Below, piece after piece: positions 21,101 through 33,000 of a stretch of 64,000 nucleotides of DNA; positions within the stretch are counted from its first letter, which is position 1, and each line of letters opens with the position of its first letter. The position numbers and the translations under genes are program-made. The stretch is from Zingiber officinale (lineage: Eukaryota > Streptophyta > Magnoliopsida > Zingiberales > Zingiberaceae). The notes beneath the pieces are model-generated. The model was not told the DNA's origin and ran no database searches. It worked only from the letters and a program-made list of their open reading frames with translations. Where the stretch lies: positions 6,653,600 through 6,717,599 of the forward strand of contig NC_056001.1 of assembly GCF_018446385.1 (NCBI RefSeq). The letters run 5' to 3'.

Positions 21101-24100
21101 TATCAAAGAAGTCAAGATCTTCCTTTTGTTTAAATCCCTTTGCCATTAATCTTGCCTTATGCTTTTCAATAGTTTCACCAGCCTCATATTTCTTCTTTAG
21201 GATTCATTTACATCCTAAAGGCTTGCTTTCAGGTAGAATATCCACTAATTCCCAAATATGGTTTTTGTATGATGAAATTTATTTCACTATTGATGACTTC
21301 TTTCTAAAGGGGAGCTTCGGGATTTAGTAAGGCTTCGCTTATTGTTTTTGGTTCATTTTTCAACATATGTCATGAAATCAAGATCAAATGAATTTATTAT
21401 TTTGACCCTCTTATTACGTCTTGGTTCTTCATTACTTCTAAGATTATCCATATTTACAGTTTCATAGGTTCTTTTATTTGAACTTTCTTCTTTCTTATCT
21501 TTGCAAGGACAGATATCTTCAAAAAAATACAACATTCCTCGATTCAATTATTGTTCCAATATGTAAATTAAGAACTATTGATTTGTGCACCAAAAATCGA
21601 TATGCACTATTATTATTGGCATATCCAATAAAAATGCAATCGATTGTCTTTGGTTCTATTTTGGTTTCCTTTGGCTTAGTTACTTCAACCTTAGCTAAAC
21701 ACCCCCACACTTTCAGATGTTTATAAGAAGGCTTATGACTATTCCATAACTCATAATGAGTTTTATTTTATTTAGAAAATGATTTTCCAATAAAATAGCT
21801 CCCCCCACAAAAAAAACAAATTCAGGGGTAAGTCCGCACTTATTAACATAACATTCATTATTTCTTTAAGAGTTCAAGTTTTACGCTCGACGATCCCATT
21901 TGATTAGGAGAGTAAGAGCTATCGTTTGATGAATAATGTCAGATTCTGCACAAATTCATTAAATGGATTATCATATTCTCCTTCTCGATCATTTCAAATG
22001 CTGTTAATTTGTTGACCAAGTGATTCTCAACTTCATTCTTATAATTTTTGAATGCTTTTAAGGCTTTATCTTTGCCTTTCAATAGATACACATAATAGTA
22101 TCTAGTGTAGTCATTAAGAAAGTAACAAAGTATTTTTTGCCTCCTCTAATTTACATGAATTTTAAATCACATATGTTATTGCGAATTAATTCTAGAAGGG
22201 TCGTGCTTCTTTCTACTGAATAGAAAGATAACTTTGTTATTTTAGTTTCAACACATATTTCATATTTATGTGTTGGATTAACATTAAATGTTGGCAATAA
22301 ATTTAAATTCACAAGTCATTCAAAGTGTTATAATTTATATGTCTAAGTCTTACATGCCATAAATTAGAACACTCGGTCAAATAAGCAGAATTTATAATTT
22401 TATTGCCATTGAATTTACGATGTACAACCATTACATTCATTTTAAATAAATCGTTCTCGGCAAACCCTCTTACTATGAATTGACAATTTTTTGTCAATAC
22501 ATACTTATTTGACTCAAACATTAGTCTGAAATCGATTTTGACAAGAGTCGACCCTGACACTAGATTCTTTCTGATGTCGGGAACATGAAGTACATTGATT
22601 AGTGTCATTTTTTTACTTGACGTCTTCTTTAGTACCGCCTTGCCAAGACCAACAATGTTGGAAGTTGCAAAATTGCCCATGATTAGTTTTCTCCCATTAA
22701 TAGGTGTCTAAGTTGAAAATTAGGCCTTGTCAGAGCAAATGTGCCATGTAGCACCCATATTGACTTACCAATGCCATGGATTGTCCACCAAGTTGGCTTC
22801 AAATACAACGGTTGACCTTGGAACTTCTTAGCCCTCACTTGGCTCTGCCTTTTATTGGAATACTTTCTTTTCTTACCAGTGTTTGGTTTCATCATATCTG
22901 CCTTTGCAAATACAAACATTTTTGTTGATTCAGATTGCTTGTGATTGCCTTCTTCAATCCACAGTCTTACAATTAGATTCTCAAGTCCCATTTCCTTTCG
23001 CTTGTGCTTTAGATAAATTTTGAATTTCCTTCACGAAGGTGGAAGTTTCTCAATTATCGTAGCAATTTGAAAGGGCTCATTCATATGTCGTTGATAAGGC
23101 GGTACATTCATAGTTTTAGAATTAATCATCTTGAAGTCTCCTTTTGAGAGATTCCCATAACTCCTTTACAGTTGATATTGGACTATACACGTTGTATAAC
23201 GTGTTGTCCAAGCCATTGACGACATAATTTTGACATAAGAAGTCATTATGCCCCTAAGCATCATATGTCGTCTTCTTTCCTTTATCAGTCTCACCTTGAA
23301 ACATGGAGGTGGCATCTTCACATAAGAACCTTTCAAGGTTCAACGTGGTTAGGTAAAACAACATCTTTTGCTACCACCTCTTAAAATCAATATCTATAAA
23401 CTTCTCCAGTTTTTCGCCATGTACCGGAGGACAAGGAGCTGTCGATGATGAATCCATCAAGATTGCATGGAAAGTTTTGTCTTAAAATTGTTGGGTCGCG
23501 CGGACAGAATGACAATATAACACTGCTTTGGCGAAGTCGAGATTAGAATTGGACTTTATCTCTTTAAGATGAATTTTCCTTGCACACGATGCTCATGGAA
23601 TATGACAATCGTCTCCCAAGATACAACGACTTTATCTTGCGATAGCAGCACTACAAATCGCAAAACCTCCGAACCAAAGAAGCTTCTCGAACTCTTCAAA
23701 TACAAGTATGGAATGCAATGCTTGCTTTGCTTTTAATTGGAATGAAAAATGAGAATGTGAGGGATCTTATTTATATCAAATGAAAGGGTATAAGAACCTC
23801 TTGGTTCAATTAGATCTCATTCATCCAACTTGAATCGGATGGTCTAGATTGCATCACTTCCCAAGGGATACAATACCTCTTCATTAGATGTCTTCTTTTT
23901 TGAAATCACCAATGAAGAGACACTTAAACCTTTCAAGTTGGATAAACAAGATTTATCAATCTTGATCTAACGATCTATATTTAATTTCTGATTCACATTA
24001 AATTTCTAACAATTTGTTCCTGAATGACTTCATGTTCTATAGACGAACACAAATAAACATCCAATATCTCTCACATTAAAATGGCTGTAACCTTGTCAAA

Positions 24101-26470
24101 AATTCACGACAAGGATTCCTTTTATTCTTGTCTTCAGCAAGACAAAGATTTGGCTATCATCCAATTCAATGAAATCATTTTAAGACTGTAACTGGATGAA
24201 AGGTTGAGTTTGGCTTAGTCAAGGAACTAAATTTCCATAAGTAGTTTTAATTGAACCCACACAGATGCATGTTTCTATAGAATATACACAATGGAAATGA
24301 ATTTAGGAATTCCATGCATGTATTTTTTTGGCACTGTCTTTAAATTTCATTATCCAAATTACATTTGCCTGTATATTGCTTTTGAAGTATTATGTATCTT
24401 TTATGGTTCATTGCATGTAGTAAAAAAAAAAAAAATCTATTTTCACCATTCCAATGGCTTCAATTTCTGGAGTTTGTTGCAATGTGTCTTCTTATTTATA
24501 ATTGGTACTATGTTTTGGTGTTGCAATTACTCAAATGCTCTGTCATTTCTATCCTTTTATGTATTGAAGTTGTAATGAATGTGCACAAGCTAACTGATAC
24601 TAAGGACAATGGTTAACTAGAGGGCTAGGAAACATATCTTTTTTCACATTGAATGCTTTTCTAGTGATTATCATGAAATCAAATGCTTCTCATCCGGTTA
24701 GCTTGTGAATTTGTTTCTAGAATAGCTGCTTGCTAGAGTACTGCTTTCAGATTCTCACTTTGTTTTTGGTTAGTAGCTTGATTTAATGTTCTTGCAGATT
24801 CTTGGTGTGGAACGGACAGTGTCTCAGCAGGAAATAAAGAAGGCTTACTACAAACTTGCCTTGCGACTTCATCCTGATAAAAATCCTGGTGATGAGGTTG
24901 AGAATTGTTTCCAGATGGTAGTTAATCTCACATTAGGATTGTTGGTCAAAACATTATCAAGCATTTGCTTCAATTTACAGGAAGCAAAAGAAAAATTCCA
25001 ACTTCTGCAAAAGGTTATATCTATTCTCGGGGATGAGGAGAAAAGAGCGGTCTATGATGAGACTGGTTATACTGGTGATGATGTAATATCTTTTGAAAGA
25101 TTTATTTCCTCTTGTATTATATTATTACTATATCAAGAAATAGATGGGCAACCTTCTTGTCATCATCTTGGAATGTTTGTTTTCAACAGGCTTTGGGTGG
25201 GGATGTTGCTGAGAGTCTGCAGGAGTATTTCAGAACCGTGTACAAACGAGTATAGCCCTTGAAATGCCCAATTTCATTGTTATCTAGTTAAACTTGTAAG
25301 ATGACATGATTACATAGATCAGTTTATTTCTTTTGGTTTTAGGTTACAGAAGCTGACATTGAAGAATTTGAAGCTAGTTATAGAGGCTCTGATTCTGAGA
25401 AAAAAGATTTGAAGGATCTCTACGTAAAATTCAATGGCAATATGAATAGGTAATGAAGAAAAATACCTTCAGTTCTTTGTACTTTAATCTGGCTTGCTCA
25501 GTTAAAATTTTTAAATTTCGCATGGATTTAAAACTGGAACGATGACAAGCTTTTGGACATTGATTGTTAGCTAGGTTTTATTATTAATTTGTTTGCTTTT
25601 TGTAAAAGGAAAAAAGGTAACATTTTTTTGTTCATGCAGTCGTACTGCGACTGCAAGTCCATTGAGGCTTATCATTAAAGTTGTACCATGACGAGTCACC
25701 TGTTTTGTTTAGGCTGTTCTGTTCAATGATTTGTTCTGATCCAATGTTGGATTCTCACCGCTTCAAGGATGCAATCGATGAAGCAATAGCTGAAGGTGAT
25801 CTTCTTCCCCATCAGTTTTAGTAATTAGTATTGCTCTAGTTTGTGAGAATAATCAAATATATTGCTCATGATTAATCAATAAAATAGCCTAATGTACTCC
25901 GTATTTGCAAGGCAAACACAAACTGCTGCTTTTCCAAATGGAAAAGAATTTTTTTCCCACTTAATATAACTAATTGACCTTCTCTGAAGTTCGATGAGAA
26001 GTTAATATTTGAAAATCATGTGATGAAGAGAATATAACTAGCAAGAGTTATCAGCTACTTTGTGGTGACTTGGATGCCCGCTTTATTTTCCAGGAGAAGT
26101 GAAGACGAGCAAAGCTTATCAGAAATGGGCTAAGAAAGTTGCTGAAACAGAACCACCAACTGATCCTCTAGTCAGAAGACGGAAGTGAGCGTTTTTCCCA
26201 TATTGCACCTAGTTATTCATACATTTTTTTTTCCCCACAAGATACAGTTTCATTTTGCCAAACATATATAGGTCAAAGAAACAAGAAGGAATGGACATAG
26301 TTGCAGTTATATCCAATCGCAGGAGCCAGAGAAAAGAGCAGTTCAATTCCATACTCTCCTCCATCGTGGCTAAATGTGGTACCAGTGCTGATGCTGAACC
26401 AACTGAAGAAGAGTTTCAGAAAGCACGACAGAGGCTTGAGAATAAGCAAGTGAAAAAGAGAAAGCATTAG
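15141..26470 (+). CDS. ATJ6: dnaJ 6 / DNAJC9-type J-domain co-chaperone, 286 aa, eight exons
   Basis: The exons are 15141-15260, 24798-24896, 24981-25082, 25190-25249, 25343-25449, 25713-25795, 26094-26184 and 26272-26470, all with GT-AG borders and consistent phase (861 bp). Exon 1 encodes MGRKKRSRVS and a serine-rich lead ending SLYE. Exons 2-3 complete the J domain (LGVERTVSQQEIKKAYYKLALRL, HPD, then FQLLQKVISILGDEEKRAVYD). The C-terminal part holds VTEADIEEFEASYRGS, LFCSMICSD and a lysine-rich end. This is the architecture of Arabidopsis dnaJ 6 and animal DNAJC9, an Hsp70 co-chaperone that in animals also binds histones H3-H4. The HPD tripeptide is intact. Intron 1 is about 9.5 kb because it holds nested retroelements. 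The poly-lysine ends suggest nuclear location. Confidence 0.93.
15794..16324 (-). repeat. 3' LTR of the intronic copia fossil
   Basis: It aligns along its whole length to 23489-24011 (for example the shared CGACTTTATCTTGCGATAGC block). Confidence 0.85.
16219..17675 (-). repeat. About 195-bp unit present three times in tandem, split by a solo LTR
   Basis: The unit begins ACCAATGAAGAG and ends near AGGAGAGGTAGATTG. It covers the last part of the LTR plus the adjoining internal sequence. Copies start at about 16219, 16415 and 17479. The second copy is interrupted by the solo LTR at 16571-17437. Confidence 0.75.
16571..17437 (+). repeat. Solo LTR A, 867 bp
   Basis: TGTTGG...TAACA, flanked by the perfect 5-bp target duplication GAGTT (16566-16570 and 17438-17442). 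No internal region is present. It contains GGCGCC-centred repeats at about 16965-17100. The start (TGTTGGAATCCCGTGGTAG) resembles the LTRs of the gag-only elements near 50-62 kb. Confidence 0.9.
18242..19921 (+). repeat. Solo LTR C, about 1.68 kb
   Basis: The start (TGCTGGTGCAATC) and end (TCCTACA) match the ends of solo LTR D at 53645-54868 in the other orientation. The flanking 5-mers GAGAT and TAGAT agree imperfectly, so the ends are probable but not proven. The interior has repeated GTTGACTGA or CAGTCAAC motifs, and no coding region. Confidence 0.7.
20188..20948 (-). pseudogene. copia reverse transcriptase / RNase H remnant
   Basis: Minus-strand translation shows the SLYGLKQA motif and a YIDNILI segment (the copia form of the polymerase active-site block), followed by a conserved region ending in the STDGYVF segment. 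It is part of the fossil at 15794-24011. Confidence 0.85.
21353..22991 (-). pseudogene. copia gag-protease-integrase remnant
   Basis: From right to left: a gag-end fragment (22683-22991), a protease / GAG-pre-integrase region (22309-22680, with LINVLHVPDIRKNLVS and LWHVRLRHINYNTL), and an integrase C-terminal piece (21353-21710, with IFIGYANNNSAYRF). It is broken in several places. Confidence 0.8.
23489..24011 (-). repeat. 5' LTR of the intronic copia fossil
   Basis: 523 bp, with TGTTAG...CCAACA on the minus strand. Confidence 0.85.
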
Positions 26471-27099
26471 CATGTCGGTGCTCCCGAATCAATGGTTGAA
26501 GTTTTGTATTCCTATTTGGTGCTTAAAGTGATGTAATAACCTCTCACTTTTGTCAGCAATGTCTTTGTCCCAGCTGCGTGTTAGTATATCTAAACTTGTT
26601 AAACTGCAGATCTTTAGTTGAGCTAGTTGTGCACTCAAGACTGATTGGTGCATTGTTAATCTAGTTTTCCAGACTGATTGATGCATTGGTAGCTAAGATC
26701 CTGAGAGTGATCATCAGATTAGCAGCATACGATCTAGTTTTCCAGAATGATTGGTGTGTTTGATTTTTCAGAGATTTTGAAACAAAAAAACAAAAAAAAA
26801 AACTGAACATAAAAGCACTCCATTCAATTCATGAAAATATATTTTCATTGGTTATCTGCTTTATTATTTATTTAAAATGCAGTGGTGGACTGATGAAGAA
26901 TATAAAAATAATATATATAATTAGTAAAATACAAAGGAAAAAGGAAAAGGGCAAACGAACCAAAGGACCACGTGGAGCCGTGGAAATGTACTGAGCAGTG
27001 ACCGCATCATCGTTCACATCACACGGACCACGAGTCTCGATCCAGCGTATCCAACTTTATTTGTTTTTTTTTTGTTTTTGTTTTTGTTTAGAAAGCTAG

Positions 27100-30000
27100 C
27101 GAAACAACAAAATGCTGGACAGAGGCAGTCAGCGAGACTGGAGTAGGAAGCAAGCAGCAGAAGGGCGAGAAGACTTCAGCACGCCAGCGACGGAGACAAG
27201 GCCTAACCTGAGATCTGCCTCTCCAACCGGTACTTCTTTCCGATCCGAGGGTCCCTGTGGTGAGCGCTCTCTCCCTTCCCCTCCTCCCCTTACCCTTTAG
27301 CTGGAGCACCTCGCTTTCTCGTGAGCCAGTGAGGAGTGGCGTTCTGTCGCCGTTTTTAACCCCTCCATCTGGCTGCATTTTCTTGGGGGTTGGGTTCCGA
27401 GACTTCTGAGGGTTTGATCTTCCGTGATTTCTCAGTAAAAGAACGGTCTTGTAGGCAAATTGTTGGTATTTTTATGTGCCGGGTTGTTTTTTATGTTTTG
27501 CTTCATGCATTGGTCGAAGGCGGTCGTTTTGGTCTCGATTTGCTGATTGGATTTTGATGAGGTGCAAAAAGGTCGGTTCTTGGAGATGATCTGCTTGTTT
27601 GCGTCGATAGGGGTTTGGCGTTCTTGATTTAACGTTTTTATCCTTTCAGGTCTGCTGTCTGGCTTATGTTTTGATACTTGCTTTTGCTAGGACCTGTTAT
27701 AGTACCAAAATGAAGTGATTTGGACTCGAGAATAGGTGGTTTATTTTGCTTACACGAGTTCTCTACGTTGTTGTGCTCGAAGGAATTGGTTTAATTTATT
27801 CGCCGTGTTCGTGTCTTTAGTTTTTCTTTTCCTTTTTGAGTAGGAATAATTGGGTACGTTGACGTGGTATCCAGTAATGGTTTTATTCTTGATTCTGGAG
27901 CACTTCACTATTAAGATAATTTATATTCATTGGAGTTAGTTCTACGCCTGGAAATGGGATACCTAGTGAAAATATGCCGTGATTATGCTAGAATTCTGCC
28001 TACACTGACCTTTTCAGGCAAGTCTTAATTGCCAATCGACCAGTGCTCTTTGTTTCCATTTTGTCTGCATCAATCTGCAACGTAAACTGATTTTATTGAT
28101 TCAAACTTTATCTGGAGAGAAGCACCATAACTTGGTACACTAGACGTAAAGCCTGCTCTATCAATTAGATATAATTTTATTTTTTTCACTTTCAGTCCTA
28201 ATATGCATCTTTCTATTCTTTCCAATGCAGGTCTAGTAGAGCTGTAATGGCTGTTGCGGATACCCAAAATCCTTTATTAGGTGAAATGACTTGTGGATCT
28301 TTGCTTCAACACTTGCAGGTTGTTCAGTTCTGCACTTCCTTTTTTAACTTGCACTGTATCCTATGAAGTCAATTAAATTGCTGGCCTTTTGTTTCAGCTA
28401 ATATGGGATGAGGTTGGTGAGAGTGATGAGGAACGTGATAAGATGCTGCTTCAGCTGGAACAGGAATGCCTGGATGTTTATAAGAGGAAAGTTGAGCAGG
28501 CTTCAAAGATGAGGGCCCTTCTTCTACAATCCTTGGCTGATTCTAGAGCTGAGCTTGCCAGTGTTCTATCTGCACTTGGAGAAAATTCTTTTGCTGGCAT
28601 AGTAAGTTAAATTTCAAGTTTGCTGAGAGCTCCTCAGATTAGGATTTTTTTAATCATTGATTCATGCAAATTTGTTCAATTTATGCTTGCAGTGAAACTT
28701 TAATGAAAATGCAATAGGAAACATCTAATAGGATAATTTGATGGTAGAATCCTTGTACAATGAGAAAAAAGTAAGCTAATATTCAGCAAGTGTTGTTAGA
28801 TTAAGTTTATGGGATAAGAGCTATACATCAATTGGTACATCCTACATACATGTACGATTGCATGCAGTTCATCAAACATACACATTAAGGGGGCATAATG
28901 GATCAGCTACACACATTTTTTGGCAATAAGAATTCGAGCCTCAACCAATTAAGTTCTCACTACCCTAGTCTAGTTACATATATGCTTAGGTAATTTTAAC
29001 CCTACCCATTTGCACAACTGGTCACCCGAATCCATGGTTACCCTGTATATTATGTTAAAGCTCGTGATTTTAAGCAAATCTGGGCCACTATTAATAGCTA
29101 CTTGAGCCTAACTTAAACGGGTTGGACACCTTGACCTATAGGTACCTGATTATTAGGTATTTGTCGCCATATGTAACTTGTCGTCCAAAAATGGAAATCC
29201 TCAAGGTACAACTAGGCCACTCAGATTTGGGTCAATTCTAATGGTTGAATCATATTAGATGTTGTATTTATTAGGCAAATGAGAGAGTGCCTTAAGAGGC
29301 TATCGAATATGGCATGAAATGAAGCATTTTTATTCTAATCAGAATTGAACTGAAGAGTTTTTATTTTGTTACTATTTGACTCATAACTGTAGTTTGGCTA
29401 AAGAAGATGCTTCTTGTTGTTAAATCAAGCTGGAGCTTGAATTCAAGCTTTCATTTCTTGATGATTTACATACCTTTCTCAAGCAAAGTAAATCTCATTT
29501 TACCATAAGTCGTCGTTTTAGCCAAATTAATAACCTAGTAGCATTATAATATATCCTTAAAAACTTCAAGGTGTTCCTGTTCTTGCTTTCGATTCTTTGT
29601 TTCTTTTTCTTATGCTCCTTCAGTAAACACTTTTCGCTAGAAAATCTCTATTTTGTGCCTAAATCAGTTTTGTACTAATTTAGCTCAGGGCATTTATTAT
29701 AAAGTACAAAGACATAAATATGCTAGTGACATTATTTTTTAGTTAAATGGCAGCAATATTTAGCAAGTCTTTTTTTTTTTTGTTTGCATTGGTGATTAAT
29801 TAAATAGATGTTGCACAATTATGGTACACAAATTATCAAGTTGTTGCCGGATATCTGGAGTACCAAAAAAAATCAAGTTGTTTCTCCAACGTGGAATTAA
29901 GGACGATATTAAAACTTTTTGTACACTTGTGTGAGAATCAGGTTTTCATTTTTCTGATGATTCTTATCGTGGTTCAGCCTGATAAGTCCTCAGGCACAAT

Positions 30001-33000
30001 CAAGGAGCAATTAGAAGCTGTTGCACCACTTTTGGAGGAGCTGGGGAAACAGAAAGAGGAAAGGATAAGGGAATTTGCTGATGTGCAATTGCAAATTGAT
30101 AAAATCCGTGAAGAAATTGCTGGAACTTTGAAGATTGGACAGCAAATTGAGACACCTGTAGTTGACAAGGAAGATTTGTCATCAAAGAAGTTAGGAGAGT
30201 ACCAATCACAATATCAAGAACTTCAGAAAGAAAAGGTTCTTCATACAACCACTATGTTGTTAAACTTCAATGTATAGTACTTCCAATAACATCTTGAACA
30301 CTATCATGACAGAGTGATAGGCTGCACAAGGTTCTCGACTTCGTTAGCACAGTGCATGATCTTTGTGCAGTTCTGGGGTTGGATTTTTTCAGTACTGTAA
30401 CAGAAGTTCATCCTAGTCTGAATGACTCTGTTAGTGTACAATCAAAGAGCATCAGCAATGATACATTGTCCAAGCTCTCTACAATGATTGTGGAACTTAA
30501 AGAAGATAAAAAGCTGAGGCTTCAAAAGGTAATTTCTAGAGCACAGCATCATGTTGCACCATTCTTCAGGGCTAATAGTCTTCAATTCTTCATCAAATTT
30601 CTCAGGATATGATAATATACAGTTCATTCACTTTTTGGTATTCATGCAACAATATTTATGAACTGCATTATTAGGCAAAAGAGAATGAGGCATTGCCATG
30701 CTTCCACTCCAATGCCTTCTGAAACTTGAAACCTGCAATTCTTTTTCATAATATGGGGATGAGATTATGGTTTATATTCTTTAGATATGTATTTTTGGTA
30801 GGCTACATCATGAGTTTGCCCTTTGAGAATGCTCTTTATGCTGAATTAGAGGTTGTGAACCATCTCCATTCGTAATCTGCAACTCTTACTTTGTAGTTGT
30901 TTGTGTGGAATGTGGATCACTCGTGAAAGTAAGTGTTCATGATCACAATTTGAGATGTTGATCCACACTAATTGTATCTTCAGAGTAAATAATTAAATTG
31001 CACTTCTTATGACATTTTATCATTTTGATGTGAAGCACACAATGAAGTGCTCTTAACCATGAAACCTCTCATGCTTTCTTTCGGAAGGTTTTATTAACTT
31101 CTTACTTCTGAATATGGTTTAAATTTCTGTTCCATAGCAAGGTAGTTGTCCTATTTTAGAACGAATCTGGTTTTGGTATTGTGTCGGCTGCCAATGCTTG
31201 ATATTTGTGGCTCTACTTAGGAGTAGGAGAAGTGGAACTGAGGAGAAGAGAGGAGAGAGGAGTCTGCAATGGTGGCAATTTACCTCCTCTGTATCCAGTG
31301 GGAGGAGGAGGAGGATGCAGTGGCAGCAACGGCTTGCTTGTTGAAATCCATTATAGAACATGCCACTCGTTTCCATCTTTCATTCTTGTTCTCACCTCCC
31401 ACTTTTTTCCTTGCCTCATGCTTCCATACTTCTTGTCGCTTCTTGAATTTTGACTCTATTTCGTGTTCCTGTCGGTGGGCAGAGTAATAAGTTTCACTGT
31501 GCCGACCAACATTTAACATAACTTTGAACCATGCTTTTTAGATTTGGCATCAACAACTGTTATAGCAACTTCCTTTTTCATTTGCTAAAACCCTCTCTAT
31601 ACCTATATGCTTCCTAGACAATTAGTGTCACAACCAGAATAGTTTCATCTCAATATAAAGGATGCACTCCTCACTCGTAACAATATTTATCATTGGATCC
31701 TAACCATAAAATAACCACCAATTGAATACACCAAGCTACAATAATGATAATAAATGCTGAAACTTTTGTTAAACTTAGAATAAGCTGTCATAATGTGTGA
31801 CTCATGTTGGCAATCACAACTGGATCTCATGGACTCGTGCAGACAAATAAAATTGGACTTTTGCTAATAAAGCATGAATTCTAGTCAATTTGATTAAGTT
31901 TTCTGTTGTTACCTTGATTTTTTTCTCCCTGACCTTTTTCATCACATGTTATTGTTCAAAGGATTATGATTTCAGCTGCAATTTGACACTTGCTGTTAAT
32001 GCCTTTTCAGCTTCAAGATCTAGCTGCTCAGCTCACTGATCTTTGGAATTTGATGGACACACAAATGGAGGAACGCGAGTTGTTTAGTCATATCACTTGT
32101 AACATATCTGCAACAGTAGATGAGGTTACTGTTCCTGGAGCCCTGGCCCTTGATTTGATTGAACAGGTTAGACAATAATAATGAGGTTTTCACATTACTG
32201 ACTTTCCTTTTTGTTATATGGAAATGCTAAACATTAGTCTTTCTTGTTTGCCTTGTTTGCATAAATTCTTTTCTGCATCAAGGCTGAAGTAGAAGTTGAA
32301 AGGTTAGATCAACTAAAGGCGAGCAAGATGAAGGAAATTGCTTTCAAGAAACAAACTGAGCTCGAAGACATTTATGCTCGGGCACACATAGACATTGATC
32401 CTGAATCTGCCAGAGAGAAAATATTGGCTCTAATTGACTCTGGAAATGTTGAGCCATCAGAATTACTTGCAGAAATGGATAGTCAGATACTGAAAGCCAA
32501 AGAGGAAGCCATGAGTAGGAAAGAAATATTGGACAAAGTTGAAAAATGGATGTCAGCTTGTGAGGAAGAAAGTTGGCTTGACGATTACAGTCGGGTAATG
32601 ATTTTATTTTGTTGCTCTACACAACTAATGCTTGTACCAAATCTACTTAATTGTTTCATGTATTAGTTATTAGTTAATTTGCACTTTGGTCTACAAATGT
32701 TAAGTGACAGCTTGCATATGTATATATACTATATCACTTGCAATAATAATATTTGGATAATTTCTTTGTTTACAAACCTTAGCAAACGATAAGTTTATAC
32801 AACTCGTAAATTCATTTTATAGGTTAATAAAACCACCATCAATTGTATGTTATTCTCTTAATTAGGTTGATTTCCAAAAAAATTCTTTCTTGAAGCTTCA
32901 TCTCAACTAGCCACAGCTTAAGCACTGGTCTGAAATAAAGTTAGGTTCAGGTCTCAGACAATTGTAAGAGCATGAAGAATGAGATTTCTCTTGTTTTCTC

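Larger units (their letters stand above)
15794..24011 (-). mobile_element. Ty1/copia LTR retrotransposon, broken fossil with nested insertions
   Basis: On the minus strand the 5' LTR is 23489-24011 (523 bp) and the 3' LTR 15794-16324 (531 bp), both with TGTT...AACA ends. Between them, in minus-strand order, lie gag (about 22683-23450), protease/pre-integrase (22309-22680), integrase (about 21350-22250), and reverse transcriptase with RNase H (from about 21250 down past 20188). This is the copia order. The solo LTRs 16571-17437 and 18242-19921 were inserted later. The coding part is broken in several places. No clear target duplication was found. It must be older than the two insertions inside it. 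Confidence 0.85.
15261..24797 (+). other. Giant intron 1 of the dnaJ 6 gene
   Basis: This 9,537-bp intron has a GTATCC donor and a TTGCAG acceptor. About 8.2 kb is a minus-strand copia fossil with two later solo LTRs. The remaining 15261-15793 and 24012-24797 are AT-rich and hold no recognised gene. All other introns in this gene are 80-320 bp. Confidence 0.85.

Noticed and set aside
24291-24616. Two short frames rich in F, L and C
   Set aside because: AT-rich intron sequence of the dnaJ 6 gene without family features.
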